NCBI GenBank assembly: GCA_013178045.1 | Contig: JABLXP010000011.1 | Location: forward strand, 1 to 50,954 | Source of the DNA: Bacillota bacterium | GTDB taxonomy: Bacteria; Bacillota; Ch66 | DNA: 50,954 bases | Reading direction: 5' to 3' | In this document: piece after piece, positions 9,462-17,455 of the stretch | Position numbering within the stretch: the stretch's first letter is position 1 | How the letters are laid out: each line of letters begins with the position of its first letter | Notes under the pieces: model-generated | The model's input: only the letters and a program-made list of their open reading frames with translations | Databases searched by the model: none | Told to the model about the DNA's origin: nothing | Program-made: the position numbers and the translations under genes

Positions 9462-9824
9462 TCAGCTAAAAATTTGTTGAGAACGAAACTCAATTAGTTC
9501 GGCATCGCTCCAGAGACGCTCCAAATTATAGAAACTGCGGTCTTCTTCCCGGAAAATGTGAACCACTACCGACCCGTAGTCAAGCAAGATCCACCTAGCT
9601 TCCCGATAACCCTCACGGCGTAAAGAATTAACCCCTTTGGCCTTAAGCTCCTTTTCAATGTGTTCGGCGATCGCCTGAACCTGAATACGGGAGCGGCCAC
9701 TGCAGATAACAAAATAGTCAGCAACTAGAGAAATACCCGCTAGGTCAAGAATCACCACGTTCTGGGCTTTCTTTTCCTCTGCCGCTTCCACCACCATGGC
9801 GGCTAACGCCCGGCTATCGGTCAA
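9462..9824 (-). CDS. rsfS: ribosomal silencing factor RsfS
   Basis: RsfS (RsfA, formerly YbeB/Iojap family) binds L14 on the large subunit and blocks joining of the subunits when nutrients are low. The 120-residue product shows the family core D-L-A-G-I-S-L-V-A-D-Y-F-V-I-C-S-G-R-S (about 25-43), then G-Y-R-E-A-R-W-I-L-L-D-Y-G and V-V-V-H-I-F-R-E-E. The start is TTG at 9824 with GGGAGGG seven bases upstream, and no ATG fits. It follows yqeK, the widely conserved nadD-yqeK-rsfS arrangement, here with an RRM gene inserted after nadD. The next gene, leuS, has its own promoter. Confidence 0.95.
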   Translation of the reverse strand: MTDSRALAAMVVEAAEEKKAQNVVILDLAGISLVADYFVICSGRSRIQVQAIAEHIEKELKAKGVNSLRREGYREARWILLDYGSVVVHIFREEDRSFYNLERLWSDAELIEFRSQQIFS

Positions 9825-9933
9825 TCCATTTCCCTCCCAGTATTAAACTTGAGTATTATGAGTATTATTTATATATTCTACCATATTTACTGGTCAGGTA
9901 AAAAGTTTCTGGCTTATATTTTCTGGCTTATAA

Positions 9934-10518
9934 TTAAATCTGTCGGCAATTTTTTGATGTTTGTAGCAATTGATTGCGGGCATCAATGGTCTGCGGGTGG
10001 ATAAGCAGGGTTTGCTTCAAACAATAACGAATGGTCAAATCAAAACTGGCGAGCAGAGCCGTATCCAAATCCTCTTCAGCCAATTGGCGTAGTTCTTTCA
10101 CCCCGGGAAAAAGGCGCTGGGGTTCAATCATGTCAGCAAGATAGATAATTTTATCAAGAACACTCATCTCGGTCGCCCCTACGGTATGAACAGCCACCGC
10201 CCGTAAAACCCGGGAGTCTGTAATTCCAAACTCTTCTGGAATCAAACAAGCCGCAACCGGGCCGTGCAAGAGATCGGGCACAAGCCGTTCTACCTGATGT
10301 GTCCAGAGCCGATGTTGGTCAGCCAGGGCTACTAGTTGTTCCAATGGCAAATCTTTGGCCAGATCATGCAGTAAAGCTGCTATCACGGCTAGGTCAGGGT
10401 CTTCGCCATATTTCTCTGCCAATCGGCTGGCCACCTCCGCCACACCCAGGGAGTGGGTAAAACGAAAGGGCGTGAGCTTACGTTTGACCTGATCTTGTAG
10501 TTTCTGGAGATCCTGCAT
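9934..10518 (-). CDS. yqeK: HD-domain Ap4A hydrolase YqeK
   Basis: YqeK family proteins are HD-domain symmetrical diadenosine tetraphosphate (Ap4A) hydrolases that clear an alarmone-like nucleotide. The product contains the metal-binding motif series: F-T-H-S-L-G-V-A-E-V (first His), A-A-L-L-H-D-L-A-K (the HD pair), H-G-P-V-A-A at mid-protein, V-H-T-V-G and the D-M-I-E-P region. I chose the ATG at 10518, with GGGGG eight bases upstream. An in-frame ATG at 10560 would add 14 residues of no recognisable family sequence. It lies between the RRM gene and rsfS, the usual nadD-yqeK-rsfS neighbourhood. Confidence 0.93.
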   Translation of the reverse strand: MQDLQKLQDQVKRKLTPFRFTHSLGVAEVASRLAEKYGEDPDLAVIAALLHDLAKDLPLEQLVALADQHRLWTHQVERLVPDLLHGPVAACLIPEEFGITDSRVLRAVAVHTVGATEMSVLDKIIYLADMIEPQRLFPGVKELRQLAEEDLDTALLASFDLTIRYCLKQTLLIHPQTIDARNQLLQTSKNCRQI

Positions 10519-10595
10519 TTCCCAAACCCCCATTTCCCCATATAAAAAACCCCTATCCATTAGCTGATATAGGAGGCTTTCATCAAGAGTAAAAG

Positions 10596-10856
10596 TTAAG
10601 CCATCTCTTGCTGCTTGGGTTTAGCCTCATTAACGGTAAGAATCCGTCCACCCAGTTCTGTACCATTCATCGCTTTAATCATTTTATCGGCATCCTCATC
10701 TCTGACCTCAACAAAACCAAACCCTCGCGAACGACCGGTCTCCCGATCCGTGATGACGCGACTGCTTATCACTTCGCCATAGGCGGAAAAAGCTTCAGTC
10801 AGGTCCTCGGCCTTGGTTGCCCAGGGAAGATTACCTACGTACAATGTCCGAACCAA
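10596..10856 (-). CDS. RRM-domain RNA-binding protein
   Basis: This is a small single-domain RNA recognition motif protein. RNP2 is L-Y-V-G-N-L and RNP1 is R-G-F-G-F-V-E-V, the aromatic positions that stack on RNA bases, in a complete beta-alpha-beta-beta-alpha-beta fold. A short K-P-K-Q-Q-E-M-A tail follows. Such proteins are scattered through bacteria (the cyanobacterial Rbp type is best known), and their RNA targets in Firmicutes are unknown. The best start is TTG at 10856, eight bases after GAGGTG, giving an 86-residue protein. An ATG at 10862 is in frame but only two bases from that site. It is inserted between nadD and yqeK. Confidence 0.88.
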   Translation of the reverse strand: MVRTLYVGNLPWATKAEDLTEAFSAYGEVISSRVITDRETGRSRGFGFVEVRDEDADKMIKAMNGTELGGRILTVNEAKPKQQEMA

Positions 10857-10960
10857 TACCATCTCACCTCGCCAGATATTTTTGTCTGCTGTTGTTTTAA
10901 TTTTAGTATGTTCATTTAATAAGCAGATATACCTGGCAAGAAAAGCGGTATTATGGAAAA

Positions 10961-11572
10961 TCATTCACTACCGTCTTGATATAAATTGTGGCGATAAATA
11001 TACTCCTCAACCTTCCAGGGCACCAAATACCGAATGGTTCGACCCTGTTGGACCTGTTCCCTGATTAAAGTTGAACTAATGTTAAATGAAAAACGCATTG
11101 GGACTGGAATCAAGTTATGCTGAAAATTTTTCAATTGTGGATCTCTAGCGATGACTCTGGCTATCTGGCTCTGACTGCTGCGACCAAAAACCAGAAACTT
11201 AAATTCACTTAAAAGTTGTTTCCCTTGATACCATTTCCTGGGGATTTGGGGTAAAATATCCGAGCCAATTATAAAATACAGTTCCCAGTCAGGGTGCTGA
11301 GTCGACAAAGCTTTGAGCGTCTCGTATGTATAAGAATAAGTTTCTCTTTCGACCTCGTATAAACAAATATCAAAATCAGGGTTGTCTTCAATCGCCAACT
11401 TAACCATGTTGACCCGGTGCTCCTTAGGAAGTAGCCGGATCTTTTCCGTGTGAACCCCAACCGGGAGGTAAGCCACTTTGTCTAGATTAGCAAAATCCTT
11501 CACCAAGGCGCCAACGGCCAAATGACCCATATGGATGGGAGAAAAACTGCCGCCGAACAAGCCAATCCGCAT
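10961..11572 (-). CDS. nadD: nicotinate-mononucleotide adenylyltransferase
   Basis: NadD joins ATP and nicotinate mononucleotide to make deamido-NAD, the penultimate step of NAD synthesis. The 203-residue protein has the nucleotidyltransferase signature G-G-S-F-S-P-I-H-M-G-H-L at residues 8-19. It also has F-I-I-G-S-D-I-L-P at mid-protein and the closing I-S-S-T-L-I-R motif that binds the ATP phosphates. The start is an ATG giving M-R-I-G-L-F-G-G-S-F, the usual N-terminus. It lies downstream of proA in a minus-strand series running obg-proB-proA-nadD, and is followed by an RRM protein and yqeK. Confidence 0.97.
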   Translation of the reverse strand: MRIGLFGGSFSPIHMGHLAVGALVKDFANLDKVAYLPVGVHTEKIRLLPKEHRVNMVKLAIEDNPDFDICLYEVERETYSYTYETLKALSTQHPDWELYFIIGSDILPQIPRKWYQGKQLLSEFKFLVFGRSSQSQIARVIARDPQLKNFQHNLIPVPMRFSFNISSTLIREQVQQGRTIRYLVPWKVEEYIYRHNLYQDGSE

Positions 11573-11676
11573 TTATCTCTTCCTTACCCTATCATTTCCG
11601 ACTTTCTTAGTTAATCTTAACAAAATGCGGCAGTTTGTGCAATTACTTTCCAGCACCATCCCCGAGAAACTGGCGT

Positions 11677-12930
11677 CTAACGCCGGACCTGCCCATTTCC
11701 GTAAACAATATACTTAATAGTTGTTAGTTCTTCCAAACCCATCGGCCCACGCGCGTGTAGCTTCTGTGTACTGATCCCGATTTCTGCTCCTAAGCCAAAC
11801 TGAAATCCATCGGTGAACCGGGTCGAGGCATTAACGTAGACCGCAGCAGCATCAACTTCGTTGAGGAAGCGTCTGGCTTTCTGATAATTATTAGTTATAA
11901 TGGCTTCAGAGTGTTTGGTGCCGTAGTGGTCAATATGGTCCAAAGCCTCCTCCAGTCCATTCACCACTTTAATAGCTAAAATCAAATCCAGGTATTCGGC
12001 GTACCAGTCGTCTTCCGTGGCTGGCTTGGCCTGGGGCAGGATCTCACGCGTCAGCGGGCAGCCGCGCAACTCCACTTCCCGGGCTTCCAGTTCCCTGGCC
12101 ACCAGCGGTAGAAACTGGCGCGCCACCGCACGATGAACGAGAAGGGTTTCCATGGCATTACACACCGCTGGCCTTTGCGTTTTGGCGTTCACCACAATTT
12201 CGGTCGCCATGGCCAGGTCGGCCTCATCGTCAACGTAAACGTGACAGTTACCAACCCCGGTCTCGATCACCGGAACAGACGCATTTTCAACTACCTTCTT
12301 AATCAGTTCAGCTCCACCCCGCGGAATCAAGACATCCAGATACCCGTTCATCTTTAGCATTATGTCTACCGCTGTTCGGTCGGTGGTCTCCACTAACTGG
12401 ATCGACCCGGCGGGGAGCCCACAATTCACTACCGCTTCCTGAATGATCCGACTGATCGCCCGGTTCGAGTTGATCGCTTCGGAACCGCCGCGTAAGATAA
12501 TCGCGTTACCGGTTTTTAAACAGAGTCCAGCCGCGTCAACCGTGACGTTCGGTCTAGCCTCGTAAATCATGCCCACCACGCCAAGTGGAACCCGCATTTT
12601 CCCGATTTGCAAGCCATTGGGCCGCGTCCACATGTGCACAACTTCACCAACTGGATCGGGTAACCCCACCACCGCTCGCAACCCTTCAGCCATCTCCGCG
12701 ATGCGTTTCTTATTCAAGAGTAAGCGGTCTAACAGTGTCCGGGACATATTTTTCGCCCGCCCAGCCTCCATATCCACGGCATTGGCCGCCAGGATCTCCT
12801 CGACCCTGGCTTCAAGTGCATCTGCCATCTTCAGTAAAGCCTCATTCTTGATCTGCGTCGAGGCCCCGGCGAGCTGTCGGGCCGCCGCCCTGGCCTGCCG
12901 GCCCATTTCTTCTAATTGACTTTTCAGCAC
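11677..12930 (-). CDS. proA: gamma-glutamyl phosphate reductase
   Basis: ProA reduces gamma-glutamyl phosphate to glutamate-5-semialdehyde with NADPH, the second step of proline synthesis. The sequence has the aldehyde dehydrogenase-like fold: L-G-V-V-G-M-I-Y-E-A-R-P-N-V-T near residue 120 (counted from 12951), the nucleotide-binding I-L-R-G-G-S-E-A, and the catalytic cysteine in Q-R-P-A-V-C-N-A-M-E-T. I prefer GTG at 12930, with GGGAGGG six bases upstream, giving 417 residues. Two in-frame ATGs at 12951 and 12948 lack a good ribosome-binding site. It follows proB by about 90 bases, in the order needed for the pathway. Confidence 0.97.
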   Translation of the reverse strand: MLKSQLEEMGRQARAAARQLAGASTQIKNEALLKMADALEARVEEILAANAVDMEAGRAKNMSRTLLDRLLLNKKRIAEMAEGLRAVVGLPDPVGEVVHMWTRPNGLQIGKMRVPLGVVGMIYEARPNVTVDAAGLCLKTGNAIILRGGSEAINSNRAISRIIQEAVVNCGLPAGSIQLVETTDRTAVDIMLKMNGYLDVLIPRGGAELIKKVVENASVPVIETGVGNCHVYVDDEADLAMATEIVVNAKTQRPAVCNAMETLLVHRAVARQFLPLVARELEAREVELRGCPLTREILPQAKPATEDDWYAEYLDLILAIKVVNGLEEALDHIDHYGTKHSEAIITNNYQKARRFLNEVDAAAVYVNASTRFTDGFQFGLGAEIGISTQKLHARGPMGLEELTTIKYIVYGNGQVRR

Positions 12931-13023
12931 CTTTGTCCCTCCCTGCATCATGGTTTCCGAGAAACAAACATCAAAGAATATCCGCTGCGGGCTATGTAAA
13001 AACTCCGCCTTGCGGGTTACCCT

Positions 13024-14172
13024 TCATGACAGGGTCAGATTATTGCGGTGAATGACCTCATCATAGTCCTTGTAACCAAGCACATTGGCAATCTCCCGCG
13101 TATGCTTCCCTTTGATCTGTTCGATTTCCTCGGATGAATAGTTAACAATGCCCCGCGCGATTTCCGCGCCGGTCAAAGAGACCAGTTTGACCACATTACC
13201 CGCTTCAAAGTTCCCCTCCACCCGGGTGATCCCGCTGGGGAGCAGGCTTTTTCCCCGATTGACAATCGCGTCTTCTGCTCCAGCATCTACCGTGAGCGTT
13301 CCCTGCACCATTGTTCCGAAGGCAATCCACCGCTGTCTTGTTCCGTACTTATTTTCTTTGGGTAAAAACAGGGTTCCAATCGGTTCACCCTGCAGCAACC
13401 GTCCGATGACGCGCTCTTCCTGGCCATGTGCTACGACGAGATGGATACCAGAACTGCAAGCGATCTTGGCCGCTTGAATCTTGGTAATCATCCCCCCTGA
13501 CGCCAGTTCCGAGCCTTTCCCGTGCGCCAGACATTCTATCTCTGGGGTGATCTCTTTGACCACGGGAATACGCACCGCTTCCGGGTTAGTCCGCGGGTCT
13601 GCTGTGTAAAGCCCATCGATATCAGAAAGGATGATCAATAAATTAGCATCCACCAGTCCGGCCACCAGGGCAGAAAGCGTGTCATTATCCCCAAAGCGCA
13701 GTTCTTCCACGGCTACCGTATCGTTTTCGTTAATAATGGGGATGACCCCGTGCTGGAGTAAAGTGCAGAGAGCGTACCGCGCGTTGAGGTAGCGGCGCCG
13801 GTCGCCTATATCCCCTCTAGTCAGGAGTACCTGGGCCACCGTTTGACCATACTCGGCAAACAACTTTTCGTACATGTGCATGAGGATCCCCATCCCAACC
13901 GCCGCTGCGGCCTGCTTTTCTGGAATGGTCCTCGGCCGCCGCCCCAGGCCAAGCTTTCCAACCCCAGCCCCGACCGCGCCTGAGGTAACCAGAAGAACTT
14001 CTTTGCCCTGGTTTTGCAAATCAGCCAGTTCCCGGACCAAACGCTCGAGTTGGGTAAAATTAAGTTTACCAGTCGAATAGGTCAGGGTGCTGGTGCCCAC
14101 TTTAACCACCAGCCTTCGGACATCGGTCAGCTTCGCAAAGTATTGGCCGTAATCTAAGCCAACGTCATCCAT
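13024..14172 (-). CDS. proB: glutamate 5-kinase with PUA domain
   Basis: ProB phosphorylates glutamate to gamma-glutamyl phosphate, the committed and normally proline-inhibited step of proline synthesis. The 382-residue protein has an N-terminal amino acid kinase domain with V-V-K-V-G-T-S-T-L, V-T-S-G-A-V-G-A-G and I-I-N-E-N-D-T-V-A. Next come L-S-D-I-D-G-L-Y-T and a G-G-M-I-T-K-I-Q-A-A motif. The last 100 or so residues form a PUA domain (G-K-S-L-L-P-S-G-I). The first 15 residues form a short extension before the usual start of the fold. ATG start at 14172. It precedes proA and follows obg. Confidence 0.97.
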   Translation of the reverse strand: MDDVGLDYGQYFAKLTDVRRLVVKVGTSTLTYSTGKLNFTQLERLVRELADLQNQGKEVLLVTSGAVGAGVGKLGLGRRPRTIPEKQAAAAVGMGILMHMYEKLFAEYGQTVAQVLLTRGDIGDRRRYLNARYALCTLLQHGVIPIINENDTVAVEELRFGDNDTLSALVAGLVDANLLIILSDIDGLYTADPRTNPEAVRIPVVKEITPEIECLAHGKGSELASGGMITKIQAAKIACSSGIHLVVAHGQEERVIGRLLQGEPIGTLFLPKENKYGTRQRWIAFGTMVQGTLTVDAGAEDAIVNRGKSLLPSGITRVEGNFEAGNVVKLVSLTGAEIARGIVNYSSEEIEQIKGKHTREIANVLGYKDYDEVIHRNNLTLS

Positions 14173-14214
14173 TTATATCACCGCTCAACATAAGAAATAC
14201 CTAAAGTTTCTTGT

Positions 14215-14223
14215 ATTATATCA
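14215..14223 (-). promoter_or_regulatory. possible extended -10 promoter of proBA
   Basis: The minus strand reads TGATATAAT in the 100-base gap between obg and proB, an extended -10 with consensus TATAAT. The -35 side is AT-rich without a clear hexamer. Confidence 0.45.
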
Positions 14224-14274
14224 TGATTCTAATTAATTAAAAATACCACCTTAACCGGAAGTTGTTACCGCCTC

Positions 14275-15549
14275 TCAATCCACCCACTCAAATTCGTTGC
14301 CACGGATGCGTACCAAGTTTCCTTCTTTAATTCCCCGGGCCCGCAGACCATCGTCGATCCCCATTTTCTTCATGAGCCGTTGGAACCGCCGAACCGCCTC
14401 CTCATTGTCCAGATTGGTCATCGCGCTCAAGCGTTCCACGTCTTTACCACTCACCACAAAAACCCCGTCCTCAACCGTGATCTGCCAGCCTGGCTCATTT
14501 TTAACCTGGACACGGCGTACCTGTTCCACAGCTGGGGCTGGCGGGCTGTTCGTCGACAGTTCGTCTAAGATCTTGCCAACGCGGTACATTAAAGCCTGAA
14601 CGCCCTCTCCGGTCACCGCGGAAATGGGAAAGATTTCGTAGTCGGCGCTTATAGCCGCCTTGAGGCGTTCAAGATTGGCCGCCGCTTCGGGTAGATCCAT
14701 TTTGTTAGCCGCCACCACCTGGGGGCGTTCCGCCAGCGTCGGACTATACAGAGCCAACTCCTGGTTGATAATCGTGAAATCCCTGACCGGGTCTCGCCCC
14801 TCACTGCCGGCTATATCCAGCACGTGGATCAGTAACCTTGTCCGCTCAGTATGCCGTAAGAAAGCGTGTCCTAAACCGGCACCCTCGTGGGCCCCTTCGA
14901 TTAGACCGGGGATATCGGCTACCACAAAGCTCTTTCCTTCTCCCAGGGTGACTACTCCCAGGTTAGGGGCCAGGGTCGTGAACGGATAGTTCGCGATCTT
15001 CGGTTTAGCCCCTGAAACTCTAGAGATAAGCGTTGATTTACCAACATTGGGAAACCCGACCAGCCCAACATCAGCCAATAGTTTTAACTCAAGTTCAATC
15101 CAACGTTCCTCACCCGGTTCCCCGTTTTCGGCTAAAGTGGGAACTCGGTTCTGGGCACTGACGAAACGGGCGTTGCCCCGGCCACCCCGACCTCCCCTGG
15201 CTACAATCACCTCCTGACCTGGCTCAACCAGATCAGCTAGAATCTCACCCGTCTCAGAGTCTCTGACCACGGTGCCGACCGGCACCCGCAAACGGATATC
15301 CTCCGCATTTTGCCCGTGCATGTTTTTCCCCTGGCCGTGTTCACCGCGTTCCGCCTTGTAATGCCTTTTATACCGGTAATCTACCAGGGTCCGCAAGCCC
15401 GGGTCAGCAACCAGGATGACATTGCCTCCCCTTCCACCGTCCCCGCCACTAGGCCCGCCTTCTGGAACGTACTTTTCGCGCCGGAAAGCGACGATGCCGT
15501 TACCCCCATCGCCACCTTTGACGTAGATCCTTGCCGTATCGTAAAACAT
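14275..15549 (-). CDS. obg: Obg family GTPase
   Basis: Obg (CgtA) is an essential ribosome-associated GTPase that acts in 50S assembly and the stringent response. In Bacillus it is also needed for sporulation. The protein has the glycine-rich Obg fold (K-G-G-D-G-G-N-G-I-V at about residues 11-20) and a G domain with the P-loop G-F-P-N-V-G-K-S-T-L, D-I-P-G-L-I-E-G-A and N-K-M-D. It ends in a C-terminal OCT domain with G-I-D-D-G-L-R-A-R-G-I-K-E-G. I chose the ATG at 15549 because M-F-Y-D-T-A-R-I-Y-V-K-G-G matches the family start. In-frame GTG and ATG codons lie 6-9 bases upstream. The Spo0B-like gene lies just upstream. Confidence 0.97.
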   Translation of the reverse strand: MFYDTARIYVKGGDGGNGIVAFRREKYVPEGGPSGGDGGRGGNVILVADPGLRTLVDYRYKRHYKAERGEHGQGKNMHGQNAEDIRLRVPVGTVVRDSETGEILADLVEPGQEVIVARGGRGGRGNARFVSAQNRVPTLAENGEPGEERWIELELKLLADVGLVGFPNVGKSTLISRVSGAKPKIANYPFTTLAPNLGVVTLGEGKSFVVADIPGLIEGAHEGAGLGHAFLRHTERTRLLIHVLDIAGSEGRDPVRDFTIINQELALYSPTLAERPQVVAANKMDLPEAAANLERLKAAISADYEIFPISAVTGEGVQALMYRVGKILDELSTNSPPAPAVEQVRRVQVKNEPGWQITVEDGVFVVSGKDVERLSAMTNLDNEEAVRRFQRLMKKMGIDDGLRARGIKEGNLVRIRGNEFEWVD

Positions 15550-15697
15550 CTCCATCACCCATCATAAACCAGTTTGCTTACATTATTGTCAATTACTACC
15601 TCGGTAATACCACTTTATGAGAAGCAGAATATCTACTCGGTTACAAAATCGCTTTACTTTAACATAGCCACCTCTTTAACTAGTGCCTCAAACAATA

Positions 15698-16258
15698 TTA
15701 AAGAATCAGTAGTTCAATATAGCAGTACCCTTCGTTAATGTCCCAATTCACATGTTTTATGGATGGACCACTAACCTGTTTCGCCACGTTAACCACTGGA
15801 AGGGAGAAATCGCTTTCACCTCCCGCTGGCCAAACAAGCGTGACCAGACACCCACCTTTTTCTTCGGCAAGACGAACGCGCAACAGACGGCTTTCTACCG
15901 GGTATTTGAGCAATTCGGGAAATATGGCTTTGAAAAGTTGGCCTAGAGATTGGGCCAGAGTCATCCCATCGACTTTCGCGTTCGCCATATTTACGGCTAC
16001 CTCTATAGTCAAATCGACCTGGTCCTGTTCCGCCTGTTTTTCGGCTAGAAGCAAGACCGCTACCAGTTCCGGCCAGGGCAGACGCATCACCTTGCCTGCC
16101 TCCTGAAGTTGAGCACTTATTTTTCGGAGATATGCTAAAGCCTGTTCTGGCTTGTTCAGTTGGAGGAAACCCATGATGACCTGGAGGTGATTGAGAAAAT
16201 CATGGCGCTGAACTCTCAATAGGCCCACTACCTCATTTAACGGAAGAAAACCCGACAT
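15698..16258 (-). CDS. Spo0B-like phosphotransferase
   Basis: This 186-residue protein carries the Spo0B-type four-helix histidine motif R-H-D-F-L-N-H-L-Q, with the candidate phospho-acceptor at His19. A degenerate ATPase-like C-terminal domain follows that lacks recognisable N and G boxes. In Bacillus, Spo0B passes phosphate from Spo0F to Spo0A in the sporulation phosphorelay, and its gene lies between rpmA and obg exactly as here. Position and motif support homology. Whether it works in a full Spo0F-Spo0B relay is uncertain, because many Clostridia signal to Spo0A directly. ATG start with GGGGGTGA about eight bases upstream. It follows the rpmA terminator. Confidence 0.8.
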   Translation of the reverse strand: MSGFLPLNEVVGLLRVQRHDFLNHLQVIMGFLQLNKPEQALAYLRKISAQLQEAGKVMRLPWPELVAVLLLAEKQAEQDQVDLTIEVAVNMANAKVDGMTLAQSLGQLFKAIFPELLKYPVESRLLRVRLAEEKGGCLVTLVWPAGGESDFSLPVVNVAKQVSGPSIKHVNWDINEGYCYIELLIL

Positions 16259-16302
16259 TGGTTATTCACCCCCATTTCCCTAATTATCCAAACTAAGCAA
16301 AT

Positions 16303-16324
16303 CCCCCTGGAATATTCCAGGGGG
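16303..16324 (-). terminator. rpmA intrinsic terminator
   Basis: A perfect 22-base palindrome (CCCCCTGGAAT and its complement) lies 24 bases past the rpmA stop. The following minus-strand sequence (ATTTGCTTAGTTT) is only moderately T-rich, so some readthrough into the Spo0B-like gene is possible. Confidence 0.65.
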
Positions 16325-16347
16325 GTTTTGTCGTCAATTCACTGTTC

Positions 16348-16641
16348 TTAAACTGCGGCAATCTCCGTGTAAATGCTGACCTGCTTTTTGCCCCGACCCT
16401 TGCGCTCAAACTTCACATAGCCATCAACCAGAGCGAACAGGGTATCGTCTTTGCCAATCCCTACGTTCAGGCCGGGATGAATCTTGGTTCCTCTCTGACG
16501 CACCAGTATATTGCCAGCAGTAACGTATTGACCATCATGCCGCTTGACACCAAGACGTTTGGCTTCACTATCACGCCCGTTGCGGGAACTACCGACCCCT
16601 TTCTTATGGGCAAAAAGCTGCAAGTTAAATCCGGTGATCAC
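16348..16641 (-). CDS. rpmA: 50S ribosomal protein L27, with cleavable N-terminal extension
   Basis: L27 sits near the peptidyl-transferase centre of the 50S subunit. The 97-residue product begins [17 protein letters not shown]. The family knowledge for Firmicutes is that the first residues, up to L-Q-x-F, are removed by the protease Prp before L27 can work, and that motif is present here. The start is GTG at 16641, six bases after GAGGAGGTG. An in-frame GTG at 16650 lies inside that ribosome-binding site and cannot be used. The start overlaps the prp stop as GTGA, suggesting translational coupling. The body has the usual G-S-S-R-N-G-R-D-S and [10 protein letters not shown] motifs. Confidence 0.97.
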   Translation of the reverse strand: MITGFNLQLFAHKKGVGSSRNGRDSEAKRLGVKRHDGQYVTAGNILVRQRGTKIHPGLNVGIGKDDTLFALVDGYVKFERKGRGKKQVSIYTEIAAV

Positions 16642-16976
16642 GCAGTCCACCTCCTCTTAAACACTTTTACGTTCCGGGGATAGCTTTTTTGAATCGTTTC
16701 CATACCTAATCGCATTGTTTCCACAATAATCTTGGCATTCTCCTGGTCACGCTGTTTTAAGCGCTCCGGCAGAAAGCAGCGCACAAAGCCATCGCTTATC
16801 TTAAAGTCTGGCGGCTCGGGCAGATGATACTGCAGTCCTAAAACCGTGGTCTGCGCTAAAACCGACAGCGCCGCGCAGACAATATCTTCTCCGTAAGGAG
16901 CGTACTCGGCATGCCCTTCTACTTCGAAACCAATAATTTCCCCCTGCTCATTATAAAAGAACTGAACATTAACCAT
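16638..16976 (-). CDS. prp: ribosomal-processing cysteine protease Prp
   Basis: Prp removes the N-terminal extension of L27. The 112-residue protein (YsxB/DUF464 family) has the catalytic pair in conserved context: a histidine in E-V-E-G-H-A-E-Y-A (about residue 22) and a cysteine in [12 protein letters not shown] (about residue 34). It lies between rplU (six-base gap) and rpmA (four-base stop/start overlap), the standard Firmicute order. The neighbouring L27 carries the extension that this enzyme would cut, so enzyme and substrate are co-transcribed. ATG start at 16976. Confidence 0.95.
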   Translation of the reverse strand: MVNVQFFYNEQGEIIGFEVEGHAEYAPYGEDIVCAALSVLAQTTVLGLQYHLPEPPDFKISDGFVRCFLPERLKQRDQENAKIIVETMRLGMETIQKSYPRNVKVFKRRWTA

Positions 16977-16982
16977 GAGTAT

Positions 16983-17294
16983 TTAAGCCTCAATCTTTTC
17001 GACGAGCACCTGGGTGAAGGGTTGACGATGACCTTTTTTACGCTGGTAGTTTTTCTTTGGCTTGTATTTGAACACAATGATCTTCTTACCTCGACCGTGG
17101 CTAAGCACTTTAACCACCGCTTTTGCGCCGGCTACCAGGGGTGTACCACAAATTAATTGCCCCTCCTTACTGATCGCCAGCACGCGATCAAGTTCCACGA
17201 CCTGACCTTCTTCCGCCTCCAGCTTTTCAACTCTCAGGATGTCCCCTTCTTTAACCCGGTACTGCTTTCCACCTGTTTCAATAATTGCGTACAT
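16983..17294 (-). CDS. rplU: 50S ribosomal protein L21
   Basis: L21 binds 23S rRNA and contacts L20 in the large subunit. The 103-residue protein starts [14 protein letters not shown] and shows the closing [14 protein letters not shown] signature. ATG start at 17294 with GGGAGGTG about seven bases upstream. An in-frame reading continues to 17345 but runs into the leader and has no ribosome-binding site. It is the first gene of rplU-prp-rpmA, transcribed from a near-consensus promoter through a probable L21 leader. Confidence 0.98.
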   Translation of the reverse strand: MYAIIETGGKQYRVKEGDILRVEKLEAEEGQVVELDRVLAISKEGQLICGTPLVAGAKAVVKVLSHGRGKKIIVFKYKPKKNYQRKKGHRQPFTQVLVEKIEA

Positions 17295-17393
17295 TAAAAC
17301 ACCTCCCTTTCGAAGTCTCGCCAGTTCAGGTAGCCTAAATGGCATTTAACACCTGAATCTGAGCGGTTACGGCAACGCAAACTCTGCCTACAG
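17295..17393 (-). promoter_or_regulatory. probable ribosomal protein L21 leader
   Basis: The roughly 100-base transcribed leader between the rplU promoter and start can form several short stems. One pairs AGGTGTTAAATGCC against the nearby GGC/ACCT stretch, and CTGAACTGGCGAGAC follows before the ribosome-binding site. This resembles the L21 leader known upstream of rplU in Firmicutes, where L21 is thought to repress its own operon. The assignment rests on position and remembered sequence character, not on a covariance search. Confidence 0.55.
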
Positions 17394-17399
17394 TATAAT

Positions 17400-17428
17400 A
17401 TTCTATCACACCCCAAAAAGAGTGTCAA
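17400..17428 (-). promoter_or_regulatory. sigma-A promoter of rplU-prp-rpmA
   Basis: TTGACA (17428-17423) and TAGAAT (17405-17400) have a 17-base spacer, just after the rng stop. The ribosomal protein genes therefore start independently of rng. Confidence 0.88.
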
Positions 17429-17455
17429 CAAAATCGCCTGCGAACAACGCTCCCC

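Noticed and set aside
12990-13020. Short hairpin CCGC-AAG-GCGG followed by TTTTT between proB and proA
   Set aside because: The stem is only four base pairs, too weak to call a terminator or attenuator without RNA data.
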